Assembly: GCF_011397635.1 (NCBI RefSeq)
Contig: NC_064764.1
Span: 41,034,955-41,098,954, forward strand
Source of the DNA: Epinephelus fuscoguttatus
Lineage: Eukaryota; Chordata; Actinopteri; Perciformes; Serranidae
Direction of reading: 5' to 3'
DNA: 64,000 nt
The notes below the pieces were generated by a model. That model was given only the letters and a program-made list of their open reading frames with translations. It ran no database searches and had not been told where the DNA came from. How positions within the stretch are numbered: position 1 is the stretch's first letter; each line of letters begins with the position of its first letter. The position numbers and the translations under genes are program-made. Positions 35,641 through 47,639 of the stretch are shown here, in pieces.

Positions 35641-36555
35641 GCTTTTATTTTGAAAGAGACTGTATGCAAACTGTACATTTCCTGTGAAAACAGAAGTGTA
35701 TTTTGAAAACAGACAATGCATGTAACACGGCGTCCCAGAACGTCAACAACCAACACACCCAGGGTACCTTGGACGTCATATGTGGACGTGGAAAGTCTTG
35801 ACCTCACTGTATCTCGATGAGGTCGCAGTGAGAACGTGTTGCGTCAGCAACATGAATTTGCTGTGATGTTACATTATGTGGAAGATTATCCACAGAGGAT
35901 TTATTTCACAGCAAAATTCCAAAACTTTCAGTGAGTTTTTACTAATTCCAAGACTCTTCCAGGTTGTCCTGGACTGTGGAACCCTGGGAGTTATTTTCAG
36001 GGCCACAGAGGACAGTACACACCTGTTTTCACAGGCTGAGAGGTGAACGGGACTTTGTGTAACACTGGTGGAGGTCCCCTTTGAGAGTGTTTTGTGTTAC
36101 TCTAGAAACTTCCCTGCAGATCAGAGCAGCGTGACTGCACAGTGACAGCGTGGTACAGTATAGACAGCAGCTGCCTGTGTAGTACGTGCGGTCAGTGCAA
36201 TGAGCTGAACGGTCATCTGTGTTTGGATGTGGATTAAAAGAACAGATTGTATGTTGTTTTGCACTAATATGTCACTGTATGGTATGAGAATGAAAAGGAT
36301 ATCAAACAAAATTTACATCAGTTATAGAATGTACGATCATCTGAGTTATGATCACTGCAGAGTAAATGAAACGATAAAAATACTTGCATGTATGTTTGCA
36401 TCTTTTCTGTAGTTGTATATCTGTACCTCTCTGGCATGCTGTTCAGCAGATGTGTAATTTGGTGTGTGCACATTAAAGCTGTAATACTGCCGTACAGTGT
36501 GTGACTGAGCTGGATGAATGATGCACTTTAAACACCAGTGATGCAGCTTTAACCC

Positions 36556-36580
36556 TCACACACACACGCACACACACACC
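36556..36580. repeat. CA microsatellite
   Basis: A short run of CA dinucleotides with one CG step, in the 3' flank of gamma-M gene 6. Confidence 0.85.
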
Positions 36581-36681
36581 TAACACAAAGCCCACCCTCT
36601 TTTTGATACAAGACAACGATGACCAGCTGACGTTTGATTCCTCTCTGATTTTATTCAACCACATTTTTCTGTTTCTCTGCT

Positions 36682-37569
36682 TCAACAGGAATCCATTATA
36701 CGCCTGGCGGAGCTGAGCCTCATGCCGCTGTATCCCACATCTCTGATGCTCCTGTACTCTCCGGGCCTCAGGTACATCATCCTGCCTCTGTACTGGGGCT
36801 GCTCGTACATCAGCCAGTGGCCGTCCATCACGTTGCAGGACTGACAGTCGGACATGCGGTAGCGGTCCTGGAAGTTTTCGCAGTCATCCATCAGCTCGTG
36901 ACTCAGGCCCTGGAAGTTCTCCCTCTCGTAGATCCTCATCCTGTAAGAGCCTCTGTGCTGTTGGGGGACACAGAGAGGAGGACGTGTCAGCACTGAAGGA
37001 GTTTACCATGCCAGAACTCACAGTCACATCAGATACTCACTTTCTAACAGCACAGCAGGAGAATAAATCAAGCTAGCAGCTCACCAGACAGCTCTGACTC
37101 AATCCAACATGAAAGATTACTCATTTAGAATCATGTTTATCTTTTCCAAATCCGTGCATACCTGTGGAATCAAACGGCAGGAGCGGATCGAGTCACTCAT
37201 GCCCATAGACATGTAGTCAGAGTAGTCTCCTCTCCTCAGGAAGTACTGGTTTCCCATGTAGTTGGGGCGGTCATAGACCATGAAGCAGCCGCTCTCCACC
37301 CTGCAGGAAGTACACCTGCTCAGGTAGGAGGACATGTCAGAGCAGTCGCTCATGCACTCATAGGAGCGCCCCTGGAAGTTCCTGTCCTCGTAGAAGATGA
37401 TCTGTGGGAAAGAGAAACAGCACAAACTGATTTAGATCAGGCCTGAAGTTTAACTTTTATAAATATACTTCTGCACAGTCCCCCTCTTTTATCTCTTTGT
37501 CCACTTGTTCACTCTGCCCAAACTAAAACGTATTTGTTTCCTGCTCTACTCTCCACATACCTTGCCCAT
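36682..37569 (-). CDS. crygm: Gamma-M-crystallin 6
   Basis: A beta/gamma-crystallin of 174 aa, at the upstream end of the minus-strand array. The exons are 37569-37561 (MGK), 37401-37162 (80 codons, ending RLIPQ) and 36957-36682 (91 codons plus stop, starting [14 protein letters not shown] and ending RRIMDSC). Introns are 159 and 204 bp, the longest of the gamma-M genes. It is the most diverged of the six in domain 2 ([42 protein letters not shown]) and domain 1 lacks one residue in the MSMGMSDS loop. The start of exon 2 is nearly identical in DNA to gene 2. AATAAA is at 36655-36650. Confidence 0.93.
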
Positions 37570-37625
37570 GTTTGATGATCTGTGTTTGTGGGAATCTGTC
37601 CAACAACCTGTGGCTGCCAGGCGGC

Positions 37626-37693
37626 TTTTATACTTTAAACGCGCTGTAACAGGGTTTTGTTATTCAAATTATCTGGAAGCTGATGAATAAGCA
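37626..37693 (-). promoter_or_regulatory. Promoter of gamma-M gene 6: TATA box and weak MARE-like site
   Basis: TATAAAA is at 37632-37626 on the minus strand, about 57 bp before the ATG. TGCTTATTCATCAGC lies at 37693-37679, with TGCT and TCAGC half-sites spaced more widely than a consensus MARE, about 50 bp upstream of the TATA box. It is weaker than in the other genes. Confidence 0.5.
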
Positions 37694-37699
37694 GCTCTG

Positions 37700-39985
37700 C
37701 GATCGCTGTTAATTTCATTTGTGCCATCATGATCCAGAACAAAGGGAGGGGAAATGGGTGGAAGACACAAGGCAGGAGAGGAGGGGGAAGAACTGGGCTG
37801 CAGTTTATACATTTCTCAGACAGGAGACGATCAGAGTGACGAGGAAAAAAAACGGAGTTAGATCGCAGCTTGAGCCGAATGTCTGGATGGGTTTTTCATG
37901 CTTTGCTTGAATGTGTCACGAGCTCAGATTACGGATGTCTTAAGAACAGAGATGACACTTTACAAATAACTACAAGTCACATTTAATACACATTTGGAAT
38001 GTCGTGTTTTTGTGAATGTTCCAGAGCTTTGTGCTCCAGCCTGTTTGGAAAAATTTAAATATTTTAGTGAACAATTTTTGTTTATTTCTGATCCCCTGAT
38101 GCAAACACTCATCCCAAATGGATGCCCAGAAATATATTTTTTTAATCTCAGTAATATCTGTGTTTATTCATTTTAATGCCTGTGACATGTATCCAAAGCG
38201 ACTTACAAAATCTGCAGCAGGCTGTTAGGAGTAATTTTAACACAGTGGTTTTATAGTGGGGCTTATTATATATATATGTATATATTATTTCTTTTACTTC
38301 TTTTTTACGCTTTTTTAAATCAGACATTTTGACTTGTGAAAGCAGTTGTTACTAATAAACATTAATGATGGCTCTACTGAGTTCAGCTGGCCCAGTGAGG
38401 ACAGTGAGCCAGCACGCACAAAACCAGCACCCTGAAACTGAAGCAGCTGAGTGGAATTCAGCCAACACTCATTTCATCACTAAACAGTAACGAATATCTG
38501 CATGTATGTCTTCATTCACTCTGAGTTTAGGAGCCAGGTTTGAAGGAACTTACTATACGGTCAGTGTCACTGTTTGGTTTTATTTAGCATTTTAAAATGA
38601 ACATTATGTTTAATGTGTTAAAACCTTTTGTCATGACTGTAAAGCACTTTTCTGTGGAGTGTGTTTTGAATTGAATGGATCTGAAATGAACCAAATCAAA
38701 TGTGATGACTTAAATAACAACACATATAACGTTCTGGATTATTTTCAATCCAATCCAACTTTATTTATATGACACCATTCATACACTCATGCTGCCCAAA
38801 GTGATTCACAGAGCAGCATTAAAACAGTGCAGAAAAGTTACAACAATAAAAAGTAAAATTTTTAAACACGAGAGATAAAAGATGAGATGAGACCAAAGAT
38901 AAGACTTTAAAAGTGAGGCAAAGAATGACGAGGCATTTTATGTCAAACTGGTCGTATAGATTTATACAAAGATGTTAATTTAGATCCTAATACTCAGAAT
39001 ACTTCCAGCTGTGATGAACTTGGCCTGCTGAAAGAAATACACAAAAATGCATCCAGCTAATCCTATGAAGCCATGAGTTCATGTGCAGTGGGCACAACTC
39101 AGTAACATAAATGAGACTGAAGCTGGCCGGGGTTTAATGTGCCGACTAACTAACGTGCAAAAGCTTTATGGTGCATCCTGGAGTCCCAGTGGTCTCCAGG
39201 TCTTCCAGTTAAACCACAACATACAGTAGCACTATGTTAAAATCATGACATCGCCTCTCACTCTACGTCACGTTTCCTTCACTGTCAACCAAACAAAATT
39301 CCCTAGAAACAATAAAGCTTTTATGAATGACTCGTCTAAACTAGATTGGTTCACTGCAGACTTCTGGACGTGTCAAACACAGGTGTAACTGAAAACAGTA
39401 ATCATGGCTGCGCTCCAGCTGACGAGGCCATCGTTACCGTCATTAGCTGCGCCTGTGCTGCTCCTGCTGTAAGATCTGAGCAATGAAGTGTCGCCGTCAG
39501 TGTGGAAAAGGATTGTTGGTGTGATGGAAGAGATGTTACGTAATTGCGTCTAATATGTTTTCAGAATTCGTTTCGACCCAGGAGTCCTGTCATCTCATGC
39601 ATGCTATTACTGAACTGACAGTGCAACCAACGACTTGTTCAGCCGACTGGTCTCCTGAAGAAAGTAAAAGACGAGACAAGATATCACAGTTGTAAAGTTT
39701 GCTGCTGCCACCCATCATCCAAGAGTAATGATGATACCCTCTGATCTTATCCTGTAAGGCAACAAAACGAAGACAATTCACCAGATAATTTCCTGTCAAA
39801 CAAAAAAATAACTGCAGATAAAAACCAAGTAAACAGCCATTTGACAGGGAAGAACTCAATGGAGACGATTCACACAATCATCATGATGGCTGTTGGACTT
39901 TATAAGTTGGACATGTTAGTTTTAGCAGTTCTTTGCTAAGAGGCCATCACATGTGGACAAGGGGAAATCAAACTTGACCAAACCA
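37700..39985. other. Intergenic region between divergent crystallin genes
   Basis: About 2.3 kb separates the promoter of the last gamma-M gene (minus) from that of the first gamma-S-like gene (plus). An L2-type 3' tail-like repeat lies at about 38745-38960 (CCAACTTTATTTATATGACACC). No exons were found. By position this is a candidate for shared lens control elements. Confidence 0.5.
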
Positions 39986-39988
39986 TTT

Positions 39989-40064
39989 TGCTGATATGCA
40001 AATCAGGCTCATTTAGATGACAAAAGCTTTCCCTCGTCTGCACATTCTGCATTTCGATATAAAC
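39989..40064 (+). promoter_or_regulatory. Promoter of gamma-S-like gene 1: MARE/octamer and TATA box
   Basis: TGCTGATATGCAAATCAG (39989-40006) combines a MARE half-site TGCTGA and its near inverse TCAG around an octamer ATGCAAAT. TATAAAC is at 40058-40064 and the ATG is at 40111. The spacing from MARE half-site to TATA matches that in the gamma-M genes. Confidence 0.65.
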
Positions 40065-40110
40065 CACAACACAGCTGCAGCTGGGTGGGAGGCAAGCAAT
40101 ATCATTAACA

Positions 40111-41357
40111 ATGGGGAAGGTAAGGAGCAAACGCTGTCCTCTAAAGGGTTTCAAGATCTGTCAGGCAGTAACTGCAGCGCATGCAAACCGTCTTCTGTCT
40201 AGTTTGTTGTCATTTTAATGGCAGCCAGGCGCGACAGTATGCTGTTGTTGATTTTCTTCCAATGCTGGGAGGAGAGTTTACCAGGATGTGTCTGTTTCCT
40301 CCCGTCCAGATTGCGTTCTTCGAGGATAAGAATTTCCAAGGGCGATGCCACACGTGCAGCGCGGACTGTCCTGACCTGCGCTCTTTCTTCAGCCGTTGCA
40401 ACTCCATTAAGGTGGAAAGTGGCTGCTGGGTACTGTACGAGCATCCCAACTACACTGGCAGCCAGTACGTCCTGAGCCCCGGGGAATACCCTGATCACCA
40501 GCAGTGGATGGGATTCAATGATAGCATCAAGTCATGTCGCTGTATCAACAACGTAAGCTCCTTAGAAGCTTTTTAGAACGTAACCAAAAGGTAGCAGAGA
40601 TTTGAAAATCATCCTTTGGCAATCACTGTCGTATTTATATCATGATATTATCAAAGCACCAGTTTCATCGAGCTGGGATAAACTCACTGCACCAAGCTGC
40701 AGATTAGCTAAAACATGAAGTCTCATTACTTAGTAGTTTACATAAAATTGAGGACACAGCATGATTTTAAAACTTTTTGGGTTAATGTTTTGCGAGGCAG
40801 TGCCCAGCTCCAGTCAAATACCACAGAGTGCGCCAACCAAGCAATAATCAGTCAAAGGCCAACAGAGAAAAAGGAGAGATAAAAGGCTCATGATTTGGCA
40901 GCAGGGTGCTTTATGTCCGTGCCCTTGCACATCAGTTATTGAAGGAAACTAGGAAAACAGCCAAGAAGCCCATTTGTAGATGTGAGCTCAAAGTGACTGA
41001 GGGAACAGAAATAGGTCAGAGGATTCAGACACTAAACACTGACATGATTTCATCAACGTTTTATTCTCTGACTCTTTCAAGGTGTATGGAAAGTCCTGGA
41101 AGATCCTGTTCTACGAAAAGAGGGATTTCCAAGGACAGGCGGCAGAGTGCGTTGAGGATTGCCCATCGATTTACGAGGCCTTCAAGTTCCAGGAAGTCCA
41201 CTCCTCTGTGGTTATGGATGGTGCGTGGGTCCTCTACGATCAGCCCAACTACCACGGACACCAGTACTTCCTGGAACGTGGCGAGTACCGCAACTATACA
41301 GACTGGGGCGCCACCTCCCCTGCTGTTGGATCCTTCCGCATGATCACAGAGTTCTAG
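40111..41357 (+). CDS. crygs: Gamma-S-like crystallin 1
   Basis: A beta/gamma-crystallin of 175 aa on the plus strand. The exons are 40111-40119 (MGK), 40310-40552 (81 codons, starting [13 protein letters not shown]) and 41082-41357 (91 codons plus stop, starting [18 protein letters not shown]). Introns are 190 and 529 bp with GT..AG ends. Unlike the gamma-M proteins it keeps Trp in both domains ([40 protein letters not shown]), and it ends GSFRMITEF. Two AATAAA signals lie at 41618-41627. The C-terminal domain pattern is closest to gamma-S; a gamma-MX-type crystallin is the main alternative. It lies head to head with gamma-M gene 6. Confidence 0.9.
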
Positions 41358-41644
41358 AACAGCAGCAACCACGCAGGGTTCTGCAGCCCCTAACACAGTC
41401 ACCTGAATGCTCCAGAAATGTAACACAAGGTTCCACAGCAGCCCAAAGGCAACCAGCGTTCCAGAGTCCTAACGTTCCAGACTCTTGAGGAAGTTCAAGA
41501 ACCCCTCCAAAAGTTCGGAGTTCAGGAAGGCTTCGATTCCAGAGCCCTTCAGCCTCCCACCTGCTTCTTCTATTCAGACATGTGTCCTTCTCCCCAGAAC
41601 CCTGAGCGCTGCACTCAAATAAATAAAAGTATTTCTTACCCACA

Positions 41645-43700
41645 GCCGTGCTGCCTGTGCTCTGTCTCATTACATTACTTAACAGCTTTTAGTTTGTCCT
41701 CTAGCGTCCTCCAGTAAACATTGTTCAGTACAGTTTACATCTCATGACAGGCTGACGTTAGATCACACATCAGCAGAGATGGGCACAAACTTTCTACAAA
41801 GTTTATAGAATTTAAAATACTTTCTCATCAAATGTTTCAAAATAAAATGAATGAACTTTATTTAGAACCAAAAGGGAGTAGGTAGAAGTAAAACTTATAT
41901 GTCCCTGCCCCTTTCTTACATTTCTTCTTTTAACACATTTATTACTTCAACAAATTCCTGATTTTTTTATTGCCAACTAACATACGACTATCCCGTCTGT
42001 TTGCCACCCAATTCAATACATAAGTAATAAGCCCAGTTTATTCACAGTCCAAGTGCCACCCTGTGTCACAGAATAAATATGCTCCACTCTAACACACCTT
42101 TCCTCGTCTATATATCTGTCAAAAATATCTTTTAGTATAGTTTTTCAAATTGACTTACATCTGTGCTTTGTTTCAACTCCTTCCTCACGTCCACCCCACA
42201 CACTGAAACACACACACTCCTCTTTGTTGTATGAGCACACAGTTTTTTTAAAATTAAATTCTCCTCTTAAATTATAACCCTGCTCCCTGTCACTAAATAT
42301 TTTCTGAATAAAGTTAATTCTAAAATTTCAGTGCACGTGACTTTAAAACACAAAATACTGGCATGAGAAAAAGTGTTCATGTGTTCAAACTCATATAATC
42401 AATATGGATCTGACTTTAATCCCCTAAATGAGGAGCTCTGCCAAATTCCCACATCATAAATGTGGAGTGGATCAATCAGGAGATCTTGGAGGTGGAAGGT
42501 TGCGACTTCAAGGGTGCCTGCAGGGTGGTCTCTCTCAGTCAAAGTCAGCATTGTATTTTAAGTATTTTAAACACACAAACACAAGCTGTTAAATTATTTT
42601 GTCACAAATTACATCCTTTTTGTGGCAAAATATTTATTACAAAAAACTCAGTAATACATTCAGTCGAAGACTTACCCACCTTTGAACATCAGCTGTGTTA
42701 TACAGTAAGAAACTTTGACAGGACGAGACAGCTAATGAAAATTAGACATTAAGAGATAGAGATAATCCTTCATTCCTCCCACAGCGGGGACGATTGCAAC
42801 ATTAACAGGTAAAAACATTTCAACATCAACACGTTGACAGTGAGGATGTTGGTGCAGGTCCTGACTTACTTCACAATGTTCCACATTCAGGTACAGAAAA
42901 GACCTTGTTTAACACACAGTAGAATGAAAATGATGATTATTGTTTACCTGTTTATTATATATAATTTGACAGTATCATCGCAACCACTGCAACCAATTCA
43001 CTGCTTACTGGGATGAATCCAGGCTGACTGGCAGAGGTGCTCATTTTGTCTGTGAGTAAGGATTCATATTTAATTTTATATCAGTGACATTTAGACATAT
43101 TTTCAGTTGCCCAAAAAGGTGGGCTGATGTTTTATGATTAAACACTTTATAAATTTGGCAGGGTCAAAACTCGTTTAAATAGTTCACAGACCAGAGACAG
43201 TATTTACTGTGTTTATGTGAATCTTTGTTTAATAAAACCGTATGCAGCGGATTGAGAATTCCTGCTGCATATTATTTCTGCCAAGTAGAAGACGACAGTT
43301 TCAGATGTTTCTGCGTTCCAAATCATCCCGTCAACACAGAACTATCAAACCTGTTCACAACCCCAGACTGAGCACAGAGATAAATGGCTGCACAAAAGAA
43401 CAAAATAAAATAAATTGTGTCAATTTCTGACACCGTTTAAGAACTTTCAGTTTTATAATTGATTTTATTTTTCTACTGGAAAGCATTTTAGTTTTATCGA
43501 CTCAAAAATTGTTTGAAGCCCCCTATAGGAACTTTCATTTCGAGTTGATTGTGGCGACCCTGTTGACAAAAGCGGTAGTGTTTTGCCGGAATGAAGCCTA
43601 CATTTCCCATGAGCTATAGCACGTACTGTCGTAAAGATGCTTACCTGGCTCGCACCTGTGTTTGTTTTGGGGATGAGTGAAGCAACAAGATGGAAAACTT
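41645..43700. other. Spacer with no recognised gene
   Basis: AT-rich DNA. Short ORFs have no family resemblance. A stretch at about 42750-42800 (GATAATCCTTCATTCCTCCCACAG) resembles a LINE 3' tail. Confidence 0.4.
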
Positions 43701-43704
43701 TCCT

Positions 43705-43865
43705 CTGTGTGACTGAGACGTGGCTGACTGTTGGTGAGTCCAGTGCTTTCACAGAACTTTTACCCGATGATTGCTGCTATTTTAACTCCCCGCGGACGTC
43801 GGGTCGAGGAGGAGGAATAACGACTATTTATAAGAGTCACTATAAATGTAAGCAGCTAGGTAAGA
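43705..43865 (+). pseudogene. LINE endonuclease fragment (L2/CR1 group)
   Basis: A short frame contains VTETWLTVGESSAFTELLP followed by SPRTSGRGGGITTIYKS. TETWL and RGGG(L/I)..IYK are hallmark motifs of the APE-type endonuclease domain of L2/CR1 LINEs. The rest of the element is absent. Confidence 0.7.
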
Positions 43866-44189
43866 TGACGTGTGCCGTCTGAGTGCCGTAAATCGTTTCG
43901 TCCTGGAAGCGACCTGGGGCGGACCCGGAGACAGTTTCCTAAAGGTATGGATATACACTATATAGAAATAGCTTATCTTCACACCGATGGTCTCATTTGC
44001 TGTTGTAGGTCACGCACAGACATCAGCAGAAACCAGAGACTTTTGCATATCCAGCTAAAAGTTCCTTGTAGCGGCTTTAATATGACCAAAAGGGAAAAAA
44101 GGATCAGTTTACGTTCAGCCCAGTCTCCATAAGAAGATGTTGGCATGTTAGCTGCAGACACAGTTTGAGACTATAAGAATAACAAACCT

Positions 44190-44345
44190 GGTTGTTAGTA
44201 GGTGATGTGTTGCTGTGTTTCCACTGGGGACAGTCCCATGAAGAGCAGTTGTTTTTTAAAGAGACATCACTGTGTTTCCTGCTCGGAAAGCAGTTGTGTT
44301 TCTTTACCAAGACATTGCTGCGTTTACCTGGTATTTTAACCCAAA
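44190..44345. repeat. Internally repeated 'CATTGCTGTGTTTC' minisatellite-like block
   Basis: Three or so imperfect units of about 60 bp each contain a (A)CAT.(G/A)CTG(T/C)GTTT.C core (44205, 44265 and 44322 regions) followed by a CCATGAA/AAGCAGTT stretch. Similar units recur at about 60450-60790. Confidence 0.55.
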
Positions 44346-44394
44346 ACATGAAAAATGTACGTGAAAATGTAACGTATCCAGAGTTTGCATAAAT

Positions 44395-45898
44395 GCACAG
44401 TAGCATAGCTTTAGGAGGTATCATTGGGAAAACTAAGACTTTAAGAAATATGGGTTATGCTACATATAGCCAGTTGTATCAAGCATGTGTCTGTCCTATT
44501 CTGGACTACTCCACTGGAGTGTGGCGGTTTAGACACTATAATAAAAGTGTAAGTGTGCACAATAGGGCACAAAGATACTTTCTAGGTGTCCATAAATTTG
44601 TCCCTATATCTGCCGTTAACGGTGCCATAGGATGGGTACCGTGTGAAGTCAGGTGGAAGGTAAATATGATTAACTTGTGGAACAGAATGCTTGATCTACC
44701 GGATGATAGAATGGCGAAGAAGATTTTCATGTGGGATCTCTCGGTGGAAGGAGAATGGGTGTCAGAGATGTATGATCTGCTTCAGGAGCATGAGCTTCAA
44801 CATCTCTATAGCCACAGACAGAGAGTGGATGTGGGGGTGTTTAAAGAATTTGCACTGACAAAATATAAAAGTAATTGGTTGGATGAAATTAATCATAAAC
44901 CAAAATTACGCACATTTTGTTTGTTTAAAGAAACGGGTCCATGTCATTGGTTCGACAGCCCATTGGTTCGACATCCCATTAGTCCGACTGTCCGCGGTGC
45001 TGAACGGCTCGCAGCGGGCGTGTGGTGCGCCGCGACTGGCTTGAGGCGGAGCAGGCTCACGGCTTATGTGTTTGTCACTTTCTTTTTCATTTTAACCCAC
45101 ACCATGATCTTTTCCTGACCCTAACCAAGTGGTTTTTGTGCCTAAACCTAACCAGACCTTAACCACAGGGCATCATGATGATTTCGGAACGGACTTAGGA
45201 ACAATGAGTTTAATATGGTCGAACCAATGGGCTGTCGAACCAATGGAATGTCGAACCAATGGGATGTTGAACCAATGGGCAGTTCCCAAAGAAATGTATG
45301 ATTGTGAAAGATATGTTATGTGTGATTTATCTGAGAGCCAAAGATCTCTGTGTGCTCAGTTTTGCGTTGGGATGTTACCACTACATGTTGAGACAGGACG
45401 CTACAGTAGAACTGAGGAAGATCAAAGACTATGTCACTACTGTGAGCTCGGTGAAGTAGAGAATGAAACTCACTTTCTGTTGTACTGTCCATTCTACGAT
45501 GACCTAAGAGAAACACTCTTTGACAAAGTATCAACACATGTTGGTCTGTCCCAGGATAACCAAATAATTCAATGGTTATTTGATAATCATATATTTGCAA
45601 TATCCAATTATATCCATAAAGCGTGGAATAGAAGAAAGCAAGCAACTTATGCACACAGATAGATCATGGCTCTAGAGATTGTCCTTTTTATTTTATTTTG
45701 TTTTATTTATTTTTATTGATCTTTACTTGCAGCTTGCGTATATGTCATGGTTACTACTTTATGTTGGCGTGATGGCACTGGAAAATGTTTTGTTTAAAAT
45801 GTTTCTGAATAATCCCATGAGGGATGGGCTGCCTTAGGCAGCCAGACACGAAAATAAAATTTCATTCATTCATTCATTCATTCATTCATTCATTCAGC
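44395..45898 (+). mobile_element. I/Nimb-like LINE 3' end, interrupted by a DNA element
   Basis: One open frame (from 44393) encodes a LINE C-terminal region: LRNMGYATYSQLYQACVCP, YSTGVWRF, NRAQRYFLGVHKF, NGAIGWVPCEVRW, then after the insertion CDLSESQRSLCAQFCVGMLP and a CHYC...H...C zinc-knuckle-like motif (CHYCELGEVENETHFLLYC). A stop follows, then AATAAA-like sequence and an (ATTC)n tail at 45861-45896. The frame stays open to 44935 and resumes in the same frame after 45287, so the insertion alone splits it. Further upstream the element is truncated. Confidence 0.78.
44936..45287. mobile_element. Short DNA element with 9-bp target duplication, copy B
   Basis: It is flanked by AAAGAAACG (44927-44935) and AAAGAAATG (45288-45296), 8 of 9 identical. 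The left arm begins GGTCCATGTCATTGGTTCGACAG, and the right arm is a run of GTCGAACCAATGGG-type units, so the arms are inverted and themselves repeated. At 352 bp it is longer than copy A because of a GC-rich segment at about 44987-45060. It has no ORF of its own. Confidence 0.85.
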
Positions 45899-45917
45899 AA
45901 CATTTTTTTCCTGGCGT

Positions 45918-46200
45918 TTGGTTCAACGTATTCTCATACAACAGTGTATGTAGGCCTGCAGGTTTGCAGGAGTTTGCTATCTGAAGAATTAGCGCCCCAC
46001 AGTTGACCTTATGTACTTTACGTAAATTATGCATTTAACATAAAGTTGCATCAGTCAGGTTTAGGAAAAGAGACACTTACAATCAAAGTTCAGTTAGTTT
46101 CTGAACGCTTGGGAACGTTCCATGTTTTGTGACTCATCCACCGCCCCAACCTTCCTTCTTTACTCCAGTCAGTGCATCGGTCACGTGACTGCAGCCTTCC
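45918..46200 (+). repeat. Dispersed repeat with AACCTAACC core, copy 3 of 4
   Basis: It begins TTCAACGTATTCTCATAC and includes AATTAGCGCCCCAC, TTTACGTAAATTATGCA, AGGTTTAGGAAAAGA and GTGACTCATCCACCGCCCC. The order is the same as in the copy at 54165-54430 and inverse to that in 23860-24135. Confidence 0.65.
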
Positions 46201-46731
46201 CAAATATGTGGATTATACGCTCATTACTGGCTCATGATTACATGGCATATGTACAAATGTTGGTGCGTTATGTTTCATAGGTAAACAGTGCATGAGTAAA
46301 GCCCAGTTGGGTTGATTTGTTACCAGTGTCTACAGTTTAAACAATTATTGTGTTAATAAACATCTTATGAGCCATGTGTATTCCTGCATGTTTAATTTAT
46401 GTCAGTAATATCTCACTGCTTGTTCGGTGATATCTCACACTCAGTGATCTATAAAATAAATAAAGGCTAATGTTGATCATATTTATTTGCCCAGCACCTT
46501 CTGTTAATAGACAGCAGCTCCGAGTCGACAGCTCACATGAAGCTTTACATCAAATTGCATAAACAAAAGACATTTATTGCAGCGGTCCAGATCAGCTTGG
46601 ACTGAGCCGGGACTGAGGTTTGGTACTTGGCACTGCTAAACAAGCATTGTGTGTGGACAGGCAATTCAGTGAGTAAGAACAATGGGCAGACTCTAGATGA
46701 ATATTTCAATTGTAATAACTGTTACAGGCAC

Positions 46732-46775
46732 TGCTAACCATGCATTTGGTAGTATTGTCTCTGCCATGTATAAAG
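46732..46775 (+). promoter_or_regulatory. Promoter of gamma-S-like gene 2
   Basis: TATAAAG at 46769-46775 lies 50 bp before the proposed ATG at 46819. TGCTAA at 46732-46737 is only a weak candidate for a MARE half-site, so Maf control is less clear here. Confidence 0.5.
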
Positions 46776-46818
46776 AGTACTGCGTTTGTTACGCCATCTA
46801 GTTTTTTAAGAGCTACAG

Positions 46819-47599
46819 ATGGAGAAGGTGAGCGCAGGGTCCTGAATGTGGTCTTGTGGCTGCACGAGCTGATAACTCTCCAGATTTGGTGCAAGGAGCG
46901 TAGACGTCAGATGTTGTCTGTGAGAATTTAATGCAGATAAAACTCCCTTTGTATTTACACATGAATAATCTTGCACGTATCTGTTCTGTCTAGATTGTAT
47001 TCTACGAGGACCGGGACTTTGCAGGGAAGTCCTACGACTGCAAAGGGGACTCAGCCGACCTGCAGGCCTTCATCCACCGATGCAACTCGGTCAAGGTGGA
47101 GGGTGGCTGGTGGGTTCTGTACGAGCGTAACAACTACACGGGCTACCAGTATGTCATCGGGCCAGGGGAGTACAATGACTACCAGCGCTGGATGGGCTTC
47201 AATGACTGTGTCAGATCCTGCAGGATCATCAAAAATGTAAGTCCTCACAGTGCCATGATGAAAACAAATAAAAATAAACTTGTTGTTCTTCGTCATGCAT
47301 CACGTCTTTGACTGCTGTGGTTTCAGGCCAAAGGGCCGTGCAAGCTGAGGCTGTACGATAGGCCAAACTTCAGCGGGGAGTCTTTGGAGCTGACAGAAAA
47401 CTCAAAGTCTATCCAGGACAAATGGGTCAGGCAAGAAGTTCAGTCCTGCAAAGTCCTGGAGGGCTCCTGGATTTTCTATGAACACCCCAACTTCTGTGGT
47501 CGGCAGTACCTGCTGGAGAAAGGAGAGTACCGACACCACTCAGAGTGGGGAGCTCTGAAATCAGTGGTGGGCTCCATCAGAAGGATCATGGAGCTGTGA
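46819..47599 (+). CDS. crygs: Gamma-S-like crystallin 2
   Basis: A beta/gamma-crystallin of 174 aa. The exons are 46819-46827 (MEK, followed by GTGAGC), 46994-47236 (81 codons, starting IVFYEDRDFAGKSYDC) and 47327-47599 (90 codons plus stop, starting AKGPCKLRLYDRPNFSG). Introns are 166 and 90 bp. The first exon was chosen because it is the only nearby short ATG exon ending at a good donor and lying 50 bp after a TATA box. The domain 2 motifs SCKVLEGSWIFYEHPN and [12 protein letters not shown] match the gamma-S pattern. AATAAA signals are at 47624 and 47633. Domain 2 lacks the Cys-Pro of DCPS-type loops (TENSKSIQDKW instead). Confidence 0.88.
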
Positions 47600-47639
47600 T
47601 CTCAACCAGCTCAAGTTTCTTATAATAAATGCAATAAAT

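Noticed and set aside
40181-40576. A single long ORF starting at 40181 as the N-terminal part of gamma-S-like gene 1
   Set aside because: The part before 40310 is intron. A good acceptor (CCGTCCAG) and the family start IAFFED show that exon 2 begins at 40310, with exon 1 at 40111.
46681-46700. ATGGGCAGA at 46682 as exon 1 of gamma-S-like gene 2
   Set aside because: It is not followed by a GT donor and lies upstream of the TATA box. The MEK exon at 46819 fits both signals.
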